Virus record (IMG/VR): IMGVR_UViG_3300045119_000034
Location: 1 to 39,963 of that record
Reading direction: 5' to 3' (one strand)
Length of the DNA: 39,963 bases
Source: a virus
Both the position numbers and the translations under genes were made by a program. The notes beneath the pieces were generated by a model. The model was given only the letters and a program-made list of their open reading frames with translations, ran no database searches and was not told the origin of the DNA. Positions 1 to 7,955 of the stretch are shown here, one piece after another (the first letter of the stretch is position 1; each line of letters starts with the position of its first letter).

Positions 1-127
1 AGATTTTACCAGCAGGAGGCGTCCATGTATCTGAGGCAAAATGTGAACCAATATCATATAATATAGTCCCAAATGTAATCTTTGTAAAAGATGCATCCGG
101 TATGCCTGTCTGATCCGTTCCATTTTT
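1..127. repeat. 127-bp direct repeat of the window ends (circular-assembly overlap), left copy
   Basis: Bases 1-127 are identical to bases 39837-39963. The repeat lies inside a protein-coding gene, and the reading frame continues correctly when the two ends are joined with one copy removed. A length of 127 is a typical largest k-mer of short-read assemblers, so I read it as proof of a circular contig of about 39,836 bp. A true short terminal repeat is possible but less likely, because it would fall in the middle of the late operon. Confidence 0.95.
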
Positions 128-322
128 GTGAACGCTAAAAGACGGATGAGGAACGGCAACTGCTGCATCAACATAAGCAGTCGATGCAGCCTTTGTTGAA
201 TTGTCTCCTGGGCTTTGCGTTCCAACAATTATTCCAGTAGAAGTTGCTCCTGTCATAACAGGGCTTATCAATGTCGGCGCTACTTGAAAAACAAGCGCCC
301 CACTCCCTGTCTTATCAGTCAC
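1..322 (-). CDS. Short C1q-like tail-tip or fibre protein, N-terminal part (continues at 39836)
   Basis: Translation starts with GTG at 322-320, immediately after the TAG stop of the upstream nozzle-like gene (325-323), and runs off position 1. It resumes at 39836 and ends at 39568, giving 196 residues. The N-terminal part carries GDNSTKAASTAYVD (about residues 36-49), a sequence type common in the N-terminal segments of phage tail fibres. It is followed by a beta-rich segment with an FGTILYD and a TPPAG motif, as in C1q/TNF-like jelly-roll domains. The place right after the nozzle gene suggests a tail-tip or receptor-contact role. The fold is inferred from motif pattern only. Confidence 0.85.
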   Translation of the reverse strand, partial: MTDKTGSGALVFQVAPTLISPVMTGATSTGIIVGTQSPGDNSTKAASTAYVDAAVAVPHPSFSVHKNGTDQTGIPDASFTKITFGTILYDIGSHFASDTWTPPAGKI

Positions 323-1894
323 CTACAGAACGCCGCCACGTTCCATGAGAACATTAAACCCATCCATGCGCATAATTGAATCAGCCGTTGCGTTTGTGGA
401 CGATCTAAAATGTATGGAGGCGCATTGCCCTATTCCTGATATTGTCGTCCAATCCGCCGCTGTTCTGTTCTCAGTTGCATAAAAATCAGTATCATATAGT
501 GCCGCATCGTATAGCGCTGATGGAATTGAACTGACAACGGAAGTTCCCAAAACTGCATTATCCTTAAAGTCAGTTGAAACACCAACAGACGGGCGGCCAT
601 CTGAATCCGTTGTTACGATTGCCTGAATCATTGAAAGGGCTTTTAACTGGCCACGCGACTTAAAATAATTATATGCAGTTTGACCAATCGCATCGATTGC
701 AACACCGTTGTCAGAACTCCCGGTATCAGCATGATAGACAACGCCAGCATTTCCCCCAAAATAAAGATTGTCCTTAAATACAACCCAGCAGTTTGCATTC
801 ATTCCGATAAAACGGCACCAGGCCCCCGTTAATGTATTCATGACGTACTGATATTGCAGAGAACTCGCCGTAATAGGCACGTTCAATAACGCCATTACCC
901 CGCGAGGGTACGGCGTTAGTTGCCAGCCGAAATTTGCTTTATAGGACCGCGCAGAGTCATTCATGACATTGTTTATATTCGCAGTAATGGCTATTTCCTG
1001 CGATGCCCCACGATCAGTCATGATTGCTTTGGATAGCGGCAAAACTCCATCAATATTGATAAGCGCAACATCACCTGCGACTTTCGTAAAACAGCGATAA
1101 CCGATGGGCGGACCAACGTCATAAATACCAACAAGTGCCCATGTGCTTGACGATGACGGGTCAGTTCCTTGATACGTTATGATCTGACCCTGCGATGTAA
1201 GGAATACCGCGTAATCATCCGGTCCTAAACCGCCATCCCTTGTCCATGTTGCCATTGCAACAAGATAACCGCCGTTTGTGCAAAGTGCTCCCAGAGGAAA
1301 CTTCACAGCCGTTCCAGCTATGGAATTAACCGGCAAATAAGCCGCGTCCGTTGAATCCTTGATGATGAACCAAAGCCTGTTCTTGTGGATATTAACGTTG
1401 ATAAAATTTGTAGATGTTATTCCAGTCCCGGTTATTGTCGGAGTTGTCCAGGTCGTTCCGTCGAAGTTCTGCACAGCATCCACGCCATTGACCGCGACGA
1501 TGAAGTTACCGCCAGCAGTAGCAAAATTGACGTGCTGCCATCTGTTGCTTGTCAGAGACGTTACAGATTGCGAACCCGCACCTCCTGCCGTTACATCATA
1601 TATTTTGTTGTTCGCCGCTGCGAATAACTTTGATCCAGCCTCCGTTACGCCGTGATAATCCATAAGCGATTCAACAGGCCCCGTTCCCATTCCTGTCGCA
1701 TATGAAACATGACCGCGCCTAACGCGAACGTCAGCCGTTGATGGAAACCAGTTATCCAGAACAGGCGCGCGATCAGGCGGCATATTCTCAAGAGCAGATA
1801 CTGCATCCCAGCCGCCAACCGGAGGCGGAATAGAAGCGCCATCGGCTATCTGCGACCCGCGCGAGGTCTGTTTAACATGCAGGGGCGAACGCAT
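323..1894 (-). CDS. Podoviral tail nozzle / packaged-DNA stabilisation protein (P22 gp10-like role)
   Basis: A 523-aa protein that follows the tail adaptor gene and overlaps its stop by one base. It is rich in beta strands, with repeated short blade-like units of the type NKIYDV, NFDGTTW, GQIITY and NLYFGG spread over the length, as expected for the beta-propeller of the tail nozzle (P22 gp10, T7 gp12 class). An N-terminal PPPVGGWDAVSAL and DNWFPS segment is typical of such proteins in alphaproteobacterial podoviruses. It should form the hexameric outlet of the short tail and keep packaged DNA in place. The functional name comes from position plus fold pattern, not from a sequence search. Confidence 0.8.
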   Translation of the reverse strand: MRSPLHVKQTSRGSQIADGASIPPPVGGWDAVSALENMPPDRAPVLDNWFPSTADVRVRRGHVSYATGMGTGPVESLMDYHGVTEAGSKLFAAANNKIYDVTAGGAGSQSVTSLTSNRWQHVNFATAGGNFIVAVNGVDAVQNFDGTTWTTPTITGTGITSTNFINVNIHKNRLWFIIKDSTDAAYLPVNSIAGTAVKFPLGALCTNGGYLVAMATWTRDGGLGPDDYAVFLTSQGQIITYQGTDPSSSSTWALVGIYDVGPPIGYRCFTKVAGDVALINIDGVLPLSKAIMTDRGASQEIAITANINNVMNDSARSYKANFGWQLTPYPRGVMALLNVPITASSLQYQYVMNTLTGAWCRFIGMNANCWVVFKDNLYFGGNAGVVYHADTGSSDNGVAIDAIGQTAYNYFKSRGQLKALSMIQAIVTTDSDGRPSVGVSTDFKDNAVLGTSVVSSIPSALYDAALYDTDFYATENRTAADWTTISGIGQCASIHFRSSTNATADSIMRMDGFNVLMERGGVL

Positions 1895-2598
1895 TAAATC
1901 GTCCAGTTGCCTTCTGGAACATTGATATAGATCGGGTATTCGCTGCTGCCCGTCATATCTATAGACTGCCTTCCGCCGTCCGGGCTGAATATGTCATTTA
2001 ATGAATTTTCGTATGTTCTAAATTCCTCGCTATAATCCAGCCCCTTGGCTTTCAGAAACCGCCAAACAACACCGAGCCTTATAACTTCCTCATCAAGTAA
2101 TGCCGTATCGGTGTCGAGCGCCCAATCAGTCTGAGCAACCAATAATGCCGATTGGCACCATTTCGATGAGATGTATTCAAAATAAACGTTGTCACCGGCT
2201 TTGGGAGTCGGGAAAAACAAAATCTGACTGCCACGAATACGAAAGTAATTCCGCACGCCAACTGCGGCGGCGGCGGCTTTCCTGCGTTGCCATTCTTCCT
2301 CAGTAAGCGGGCCGCCGACTTGCCAGAACCTTGTTCTGTTCCACATTGTTCCGTTGATATATCGGTAGAAGTCAGGAGCAGCCGTTGTCAGCGTTGTTTG
2401 TATTTCAGTGGCAACGGTCGAGAATGTGACTTCCTTGGTCAATGCCTGCCAGTCAAATCTTCGCATTAGTTCGCGGCATTCAGTACGGCTCATCGCAAGA
2501 AGCTGTTTGGTCTGCAAATCACTCGCTGCAATAACAGCAGTAGGCTGCGCAATATTTAATTGATTGCAGGCCCCTGTGATGATTGTCAGAAGGCTCAT
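1894..2598 (-). CDS. Tail adaptor / head-completion protein (P22 gp4 / T7 gp11-like role)
   Basis: A 234-aa mostly helical protein with the conserved layout of podoviral adaptors: an N-terminal helical bundle with ECRELMRRFDW (about residues 40-50), a middle beta part with LYF- and W-rich segments including GPLTEEEWQRR and ILFFPTPKAGDNVYFEY, and a C-terminal segment with EEVIRLGVVWRFLKAKGLDY. These proteins bind the portal as a 12-subunit ring and receive the nozzle. The start overlaps the stop of the preceding gene by 4 bases and its end overlaps the nozzle gene by one base, so the three are translationally coupled. Confidence 0.8.
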   Translation of the reverse strand: MSLLTIITGACNQLNIAQPTAVIAASDLQTKQLLAMSRTECRELMRRFDWQALTKEVTFSTVATEIQTTLTTAAPDFYRYINGTMWNRTRFWQVGGPLTEEEWQRRKAAAAAVGVRNYFRIRGSQILFFPTPKAGDNVYFEYISSKWCQSALLVAQTDWALDTDTALLDEEVIRLGVVWRFLKAKGLDYSEEFRTYENSLNDIFSPDGGRQSIDMTGSSEYPIYINVPEGNWTI

Positions 2599-3191
2599 TG
2601 CGTATCGGCCTCTTTATTCTTTGGCTTTGGCCCGCGCTTTTTAGGCTGCAAAGCCTGGACAAGTGACGCCACACTATCCGCCAGTTTATCAATTCTTTCA
2701 TTGACTGCCGTAAGATCGGACGCGCCTGCATATTTCTCGGCTGGCACAGGACCAATTGTTGCAGCGGCCTTGGTAACGTAGTCTCTTATTTTGGCGTTTT
2801 CTTCCGCAATACGGTTTCCAAGCAGCTTGCGGGCTGCTTCTCGCTCAGTAAGAGCGCCATGACCCAATGACTGGACTTGGCCATCATTGAGTGCGGCTAG
2901 TTCCTCAAGCGTATGCACGTTATTGGAATAATAGTGATTGACCCTCAGTTCCTTAATCGAGGAAAGATCGGTCAAGGGAGTTCCGGTACGTGTTTTCTGC
3001 GGTTGCCCGTCGCAATAAGCATTCCACTCATCGCGATAATTCGCCATATGAACGGGTTTGACTTTATGGATCACAGTTTCTTTCGATCCAACGTAGGAAA
3101 TTTCGATAAAGTCCCTTCCATCCTCTTTGAAAAACCGCGCCTTCTGGTGAAGGACGGCAACCTCAGGCAACGTGAAATCCAGATTACTCAT
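2595..3191 (-). CDS. Conserved head-to-tail cluster protein with C-terminal KKRGPKPK tail
   Basis: A 198-aa protein. Residues 1-55 form a beta-rich start (FIEISYVGSKETVI). Residues about 70-120 resemble a helix-hairpin-helix type segment (TVE/TLEELAALNDGQVQSLGHGA), a sequence seen beside tail adaptors in other podoviruses. Residues 150-180 look like a coiled coil, and the last 20 residues are basic with an RGPKPK core like an AT-hook, which suggests DNA contact. It overlaps both neighbours by 4 bases. I do not know its exact role: head completion or DNA-exit binding are possible. Confidence 0.7.
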   Translation of the reverse strand: MSNLDFTLPEVAVLHQKARFFKEDGRDFIEISYVGSKETVIHKVKPVHMANYRDEWNAYCDGQPQKTRTGTPLTDLSSIKELRVNHYYSNNVHTLEELAALNDGQVQSLGHGALTEREAARKLLGNRIAEENAKIRDYVTKAAATIGPVPAEKYAGASDLTAVNERIDKLADSVASLVQALQPKKRGPKPKNKEADTQ

Positions 3192-4771
3192 GCAGTCATC
3201 TCCTTGGTGGCTGATAATGACTTGGATAATTCTGCTATGATTGTTTCGTAATCATCGGGACCAAATATCCAACGTCCGCGACCGTCAGGCTGATCGCCTT
3301 CCTTGCTTCCCCATTTTTCGTGAAACTCTTTTTCCGTCCACGGAATACCCTCCGTGACAAGCTTGAACACGATGTAGTTTGCAGACGTATATGGCAGGAT
3401 CATCATGGGGCCATTATTGACCCCAAGATTGGTTACTGCGCCTTCATAGAGTGCTAAACGCATATCAAGATCAAATGAAAATACATTTGCTTGCTGGCTT
3501 TCCGCATCAGGAATCCAGACGACTTCATACCCATTCTTTTCGATGAATTTTGCCGCTCTGCGCCATGCAAACTTATTGCTGTTTCTGGTAGGCCAATGCG
3601 ACGCCTCTCTTAGAGTAATCGTCATATATGGCTTTGATTGACGTCTTTTGATAAATTCTTTTGCGGCTGCCGTTGATCTTAGTATCGAGGTTGCCGATGC
3701 AGCATAACCATGTCCGTAATGGCGGGACGGATTGCGAATAGTATATCCATCAGGGAATATATTGTCGGAAACGACTGGACGCCTTGCTTTAAGAATTTCA
3801 ATATTCCTGATGCTTGGAAGCAACCGAGCCATGCCAACAATGACGCGGTAAAGCATCCCCTCACGCGCCCCGACATTGGGCGGAAGATCATCATGGCGAA
3901 ATCCGCCTATAGGCCCCGGTTGGATTGTCATGTCGATAAATTCGGCTCCGATTTCAAGTCGTCGTTTTTCGGCCTCACCAAGAAACGTCCCGAAGTCATA
4001 ACTTGTCGGGCAAAGCTGCAAATCCCAAACAGCATTTAATACTTTCGGGACATGCGCCATGCGATGAGCAATAAACGGAAGAAGGCCATCGCCAGCAACG
4101 TGAATAATTTTATCCTGTTCCGCGAAGGAAACGGCAATTGTCTGAAATTCCTCTGCCTGTATTGCCATCCAAGGAGCGCATTTGAATGAGCGGCCCTCCA
4201 CGGTTATTTCAATGACGTTCTCGCTATCATTAAGCGGCTGAGAGTATGCATGGTGCGCTTTATCCCGATAACTGGAATCAAACCCATAAAGATAAAACTC
4301 GCTGAACCCTGAAAATCCGGCAAGATAAAGCGCCTTCAGACCAACGGTCGTTCCAGTCGCCTCGCCGCCCAAATCATACATAATAACATTGCAGTCATTT
4401 AATTTATCAAACAGGCTTGGGTCACAGCTCACATGCAGAAAATAAGTGATTGCAAGATCATTTGTTAGAAACTCTATATTCTCGGGACGTGCATCAAGAA
4501 TAACATGGGCGTCAGGCTGGATGCCATGCGACTGTAAAAACTTATAAGTGTTGTTTGTTGCCCAAAGATGAAACCCGTTTTGTTTTCTTGCTTTGATTTC
4601 ATCAAGACATTCAACAAGAGAAGATCCGCCCCCGACAATCATAACCTTTTGGTCGTTTGGTTTTCCTGTAGAAAACCGCACTATATCCCTGCGTTGATTT
4701 ATTTTGGCATTACGCTCCTTAATTTCATCAACCGTATTGCAGACAAGTTCAAAGCTACCAACGATTGTCAT
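3188..4771 (-). CDS. DUF115 / MptE-like Rossmann enzyme with glycosyltransferase-like C-terminal domain
   Basis: I place the start at ATG 4771 (527 aa). The frame is open up to 4897, but that extension overlaps the upstream gene and its intrinsic terminator. Residues 42-52 contain a Gly-rich loop (VGGGSSL), followed by TNNTYKFL, GI.PD and VILDARPE, as in the DUF115 (6-hydroxymethylpterin pyrophosphokinase MptE-like, Maf-flagellin glycosylation) family. GFDSSY at about 163-168 is also typical. The C-terminal 170 residues (PYMTITLREA, R-S/N-K, GVNNGPM) resemble the nucleotide-sugar half of GT-B glycosyltransferases. It is separated from the coat and decoration genes by a terminator, so it is probably made in smaller amounts. 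Substrate unknown. Confidence 0.72.
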   Translation of the reverse strand: MTIVGSFELVCNTVDEIKERNAKINQRRDIVRFSTGKPNDQKVMIVGGGSSLVECLDEIKARKQNGFHLWATNNTYKFLQSHGIQPDAHVILDARPENIEFLTNDLAITYFLHVSCDPSLFDKLNDCNVIMYDLGGEATGTTVGLKALYLAGFSGFSEFYLYGFDSSYRDKAHHAYSQPLNDSENVIEITVEGRSFKCAPWMAIQAEEFQTIAVSFAEQDKIIHVAGDGLLPFIAHRMAHVPKVLNAVWDLQLCPTSYDFGTFLGEAEKRRLEIGAEFIDMTIQPGPIGGFRHDDLPPNVGAREGMLYRVIVGMARLLPSIRNIEILKARRPVVSDNIFPDGYTIRNPSRHYGHGYAASATSILRSTAAAKEFIKRRQSKPYMTITLREASHWPTRNSNKFAWRRAAKFIEKNGYEVVWIPDAESQQANVFSFDLDMRLALYEGAVTNLGVNNGPMMILPYTSANYIVFKLVTEGIPWTEKEFHEKWGSKEGDQPDGRGRWIFGPDDYETIIAELSKSLSATKEMTA

Positions 4772-4784
4772 GGTAATCCCATAG

Positions 4785-4812
4785 AAAAAGGCGGGGCATT
4801 TGCGCCCCGCCT
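4785..4812 (-). terminator. Intrinsic terminator after coat and decoration genes
   Basis: On the minus strand a perfect 9-bp stem (AGGCGGGGC / GCCCCGCCT, 4812-4804 with 4797-4789) and a 6-nt loop are followed by a run of five U. It starts 9 bp after the decoration gene stop and precedes the DUF115-type gene. It should reduce transcription past the highly expressed capsid genes. Confidence 0.9.
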
Positions 4813-4820
4813 CAATTTCA

Positions 4821-5321
4821 TCAAGTGATCTGGCTTTGCAGACTTGGACGATTGATAAGCGCAACAATCGTCGATGTCGTTGTCGTAACGGTTGCAAGGT
4901 TTGCCGACCGTGTATTCGTCAATTGCAGACCGGCAGAGGCTACCGCCTTCACACGTCCTGCCGTTGCTGAGAGGTACATCGCAACAGTCGGATTAAACTG
5001 CACGTTAGTTTTTAGGATCGTTGCCAGACCGCAAATCTGATACCACCCATAAGAGGCGGCAACGTTTGCAGCCATAGCAACCGCTATCGGCGTATCCTGT
5101 ACCGCTGTATTCGTCACCAACGTTGTCTGAAACGTTGTGGCGTTATAGCGGACAACAAGACCGGCAACAGTATTTACGACACCCAAAAGGTAGATAAATT
5201 CGCCGCTACCCAACGTTGGGTCTTTGGCTCTTACAATCTTACCTAATGGATGATTCTGCGTTGTTGAGATAGTCGTAATCGGCTGCAAACCGATTTCAGG
5301 TTCAGTGATTTTGTAGGTCAT
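4821..5321 (-). CDS. Putative head decoration protein
   Basis: A 166-aa protein directly after the major capsid gene, with a good ribosome site (AGGAG, 7 nt before ATG 5321). It is almost entirely small, Thr/Ala/Val-rich beta sequence with no charged helices, as in capsid decoration or stabilisation proteins. It is followed at once by a strong terminator, so it is likely co-expressed with the coat protein at high level. No catalytic motif is visible. Function inferred from place and composition. Confidence 0.65.
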   Translation of the reverse strand: MTYKITEPEIGLQPITTISTTQNHPLGKIVRAKDPTLGSGEFIYLLGVVNTVAGLVVRYNATTFQTTLVTNTAVQDTPIAVAMAANVAASYGWYQICGLATILKTNVQFNPTVAMYLSATAGRVKAVASAGLQLTNTRSANLATVTTTTSTIVALINRPSLQSQIT

Positions 5322-5333
5322 GTGCCATCTCCT

Positions 5334-6290
5334 TTAAGCGACGATGACGCCCTGACGGGCGCGGTTAGAGACGGTCATGTTTCCTGCCCACACGACGGGC
5401 ATAACCATCGCGTCCTGGTTCACGCTGGATTTCTCCCCGAGCGGTTTGAACTCGCGACCCTTGGCGGGGCGCAAGAACAGATAGTCCGTGTTGAGAAGAT
5501 ACATATGCGAGGCCGGGCATTGATCGTCGTAGATCACCGGGACATTCGACTGGTAGACAAGGTTGGTGAAGCCAACGCCTGCACCCTTGTCATCCGTGAA
5601 ACGCTGATTAGGCGTCAGGGATTCGAGGTAATACAGGTAGTAGATCGAGTCAGCAGGCATCATATCCGGCTTATCCGACCCACGGATCACGTTGATCCAT
5701 GCCGTGTTCATCGCGTGTTGGATCGTCGTAGCCGATGGAGTAACCGAGTTCACGGAGAAATCGTAAACGTAGTTTCTCCAAAACGTCTGAGCCGATCCAC
5801 TGATGCCGCCGACCGTATTGGTATTCACGTCAGCAACCAGCAACTGCAATCCGCCAAGTTCTTTCGATGAGGTCCCAGTGCCATCGGCATAGAGGCCGGT
5901 TGCAAGAGTATTCGTGAGAGACTTTTCGAGATTGCGGATACGCGATTTCAGGAGGTTGTGAATCGCCTCCTTGCCGCTGTTCTGCACTTCCTCAAGACCG
6001 TTGATGACAACGTTACCGGCCAACTGCTTGTAGTTGAACTCGGCAGCGGTGAAGGTGTCCTGAGCGGAGATGTCGAGCGTTTCCGCACCACTGTACCACA
6101 TTGTGGTGCCATTGGCAGCGTATTCGATCTCCTGCACGATGGTACGGCCAGTCGCCGTACGCTTGTTTCCCTTGCGGTTGATCTGCCGCAAAAGTGCGTT
6201 GTGGTTCGTTACGTTATCAGCGAGTTCACCACTATAGCCTTGTAGCGAAGTGGTGATGACGTCCGTAAAGGACGAGTTAGGCAAAGCCAT
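5334..6290 (-). CDS. Major capsid protein (HK97-fold type)
   Basis: A 318-aa protein downstream of the scaffold gene, with a GGAG ribosome site before ATG 6290. The sequence has the order expected of a podoviral coat protein: an N-terminal helix (SLQGYSGELADNVTNHNALL), an E-loop like stretch with GRTIVQEIEYAANGTTMWYSGAETL (quoted here in part), the spine helix (LLKSRIRNLEKSLTNTLATGL, about residues 112-132), and a beta-rich P/A-domain ending in RPAKGREFKPLGEKS. It is the main structural protein of the head. Confidence comes from context and general pattern. Confidence 0.85.
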   Translation of the reverse strand: MALPNSSFTDVITTSLQGYSGELADNVTNHNALLRQINRKGNKRTATGRTIVQEIEYAANGTTMWYSGAETLDISAQDTFTAAEFNYKQLAGNVVINGLEEVQNSGKEAIHNLLKSRIRNLEKSLTNTLATGLYADGTGTSSKELGGLQLLVADVNTNTVGGISGSAQTFWRNYVYDFSVNSVTPSATTIQHAMNTAWINVIRGSDKPDMMPADSIYYLYYLESLTPNQRFTDDKGAGVGFTNLVYQSNVPVIYDDQCPASHMYLLNTDYLFLRPAKGREFKPLGEKSSVNQDAMVMPVVWAGNMTVSNRARQGVIVA

Positions 6291-6319
6291 TTCGGCTTGC
6301 TCCTGTGTGGAGCACCGTC

Positions 6320-7462
6320 TTAGTCAATGCCTGCGCTTTCAAGTGCGTTAGAGAGGATCGCATCTAATCCTTTGACTTGACTCGCGCCCTTTGGAGAAAT
6401 CGAGGACGTTTTAACGGCAGAAGCCTTCTTGGCCTTCTCAACCGCCTCCTGACGTGCCTTTTCCGCATCCGCCGAAACGCGATTGCGCTCGGTTTCAACA
6501 GTTTGCTTATACAGTTCATCATCAAGACGAACTGCCTTACTATAGGCACTATCCCAGGTGTCGGCCTGATTGGTCGCGACCAATTGGATCATGGTTTTAG
6601 CCACCCGACCGAAGTGCGGGAATTTTGGCTGACCACTTTCATCCTTGATCTGACCTAAGGCGTCGAACTCAGCTTGCGCTCGTTGAGTCTCATCAATCTT
6701 TCGTTGCTCACCAATCTGCCGCAATTGCTGTTGCAGACCATTAACTGTCTGGTGCAATTGCAAAACGGCTGGATCGGGACCAGTCCCGTCAGCCCGTGGA
6801 GGAATACCCAAGGCATTTAGCAATTCAGGAATAGGCACTTGCCTATGCTGTACGAGGTAAGCGATAGCGTTGGCCCGCTGATTGGGATCACCAGACAGGA
6901 GGTTGGTTGCGACATTTCCAGACTCCGCAATGAATTGTTGCGGGGTCATATTCATGTGTCGCAGCAACGGGTCCAGTCTTTGGAACTCACCAATGACAGG
7001 CTCAATGCTCTTGCGCGTCTCGGCTACTTCTTGAGTTTTCCGTGTGTAATCAGCTTCCATTCCCTTGTACCGTTCGGCCACAATCTCTTGTGCCTCGCGC
7101 GGTAGCGCTGAGAACTTGGCTTTGTCCTCCGGTGACCATCTTTCAGGCGGCGCAATTGGCTGTATTTCTACAGGTTGCGCGATGGTGGCGGCGGGTTTTG
7201 CTTCGCCCTCGGCTGGTACGGCCTTGGCCGTGGCCTCAGGTTCGGCGGTTTTCTTCGATGCAAACTTGCCGTCAGCGGCGTGCGCGCGGCCAGTTTCATC
7301 AATCTTTAATTCATCGGCGGTTTTTTCAGGCGGTGCTTCTGTTTTCTCAGCGGCCTTTACAGGTTCTTCGCTGTAATTCTCCATCGCACCCGATATGACT
7401 TTATCCAGCGCATCGCCAGCAGGCTCAATTTCTTGAGGGCTGACAACTTCAACGTCAGGCAT
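6320..7462 (-). CDS. Capsid scaffolding protein
   Basis: A 380-aa acidic protein between the portal group and the coat gene, with an AAGGAG ribosome site. Residues 1-115 are low complexity (Ala, Glu, Pro, Lys). Residues about 105-180 contain WSPEDKAKFSALPREAQEIV followed by long helices. Residues 230-285 form a Gln-rich coiled coil, and the C terminus is helical and basic (EAVEKAKKASAVK). This is the normal build of scaffolds, which guide coat assembly and leave the prohead. No protease gene lies next to it, so it probably exits intact, as in P22. Confidence 0.85.
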   Translation of the reverse strand: MPDVEVVSPQEIEPAGDALDKVISGAMENYSEEPVKAAEKTEAPPEKTADELKIDETGRAHAADGKFASKKTAEPEATAKAVPAEGEAKPAATIAQPVEIQPIAPPERWSPEDKAKFSALPREAQEIVAERYKGMEADYTRKTQEVAETRKSIEPVIGEFQRLDPLLRHMNMTPQQFIAESGNVATNLLSGDPNQRANAIAYLVQHRQVPIPELLNALGIPPRADGTGPDPAVLQLHQTVNGLQQQLRQIGEQRKIDETQRAQAEFDALGQIKDESGQPKFPHFGRVAKTMIQLVATNQADTWDSAYSKAVRLDDELYKQTVETERNRVSADAEKARQEAVEKAKKASAVKTSSISPKGASQVKGLDAILSNALESAGID

Positions 7463-7476
7463 AGCAACTCCTTGTG

Positions 7477-7716
7477 TTATGAGGCTTTGAGAACGCTATC
7501 GAGCACCAGCGATGTCAGGCTATCGGTTAGAACCCGCTGATTGACGGTTGTACCGACCTGATGACTGCCGGTTGTAAATGTCACCTGAACGTTACGGCCT
7601 GGACCGACGACATTTTCGCCTGCCGTTGTGAATGAAGTAATGGTAGCACTCCCATCGGTGGCCGTGCCTGACCCGAGCTTGTTGCAGCCTTTGTAAACGT
7701 CACATGAAACCGTCAT
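7477..7716 (-). CDS. Small beta-rich structural-cluster protein
   Basis: A 79-aa protein between the portal-proximal small gene and the scaffold gene, with GGAG 8 nt before ATG 7716. It is Thr/Ser/Val-rich, predicted all-beta (FTTGSHQVGTTVNQRVLTDS), with two Cys near the N terminus. It overlaps the upstream gene by 4 bases. I do not recognise a family; a small head or tail accessory protein is the simplest reading. Confidence 0.65.
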   Translation of the reverse strand: MTVSCDVYKGCNKLGSGTATDGSATITSFTTAGENVVGPGRNVQVTFTTGSHQVGTTVNQRVLTDSLTSLVLDSVLKAS

Positions 7717-7955
7717 TGCTGTTCTCCATAGACCTTTGACCGCAATTGGCGGTGCAGCGTTGAGAAATCATTTCCAACCTGTTTGACGCCATTGGCCTGC
7801 TCATAAGCCCGCAAGCCGGAACGGGATGATATTTCCTTACCGTCCTGCGTCACGAATGGCGCAATGTCGGACATGGCATGAAAAACCCCGCTCGAAAGTG
7901 GCGGGGCTGAGGACTTTTCGACCAGTTGGCCGTTGCGCAGGACGTAAGTTGTCAA
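7713..7955 (-). CDS. Conserved small protein following the portal
   Basis: An 80-aa protein starting inside the last codons of the portal gene. The segment IAPFVTQDGKEISSRSGLR followed by YEQANGVKQVGND (about residues 31-63) is a pattern I have seen in small proteins next to portals of many phages; its function is unknown. Its coding sequence contains an intrinsic-terminator hairpin (7881-7906). Confidence 0.75.
   Translation of the reverse strand: MTTYVLRNGQLVEKSSAPPLSSGVFHAMSDIAPFVTQDGKEISSRSGLRAYEQANGVKQVGNDFSTLHRQLRSKVYGEQQ
7881..7906 (-). terminator. Intrinsic terminator-like hairpin inside the gene after the portal
   Basis: On the minus strand CCCCGC (7906-7901), a 9-nt loop and GCGGGG (7891-7886) are followed by five U (7885-7881). 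It lies within the 80-aa coding gene, between portal and scaffold. If it works, it acts only when the message is not covered by ribosomes or antiterminated. Confidence 0.65.

Noticed and set aside
1-127. Genuine direct terminal repeat as in T7-like phages
   Set aside because: The repeat lies in the middle of a late gene with the frame continuing across the joined ends, and its length equals a standard assembler k-mer.
4772-4897. N-terminal extension of the DUF115-type protein
   Set aside because: It runs through an intrinsic terminator and the end of the decoration gene; its residues are Arg/Leu-rich and unlike the family. ATG 4771 is the better start.
7042-7398. Plus-strand ORFs of about 100 codons over the scaffold gene
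   Set aside because: They are shadows of the low-complexity Ala/Glu/Pro codons of the scaffold gene, with no ribosome site and improbable composition.
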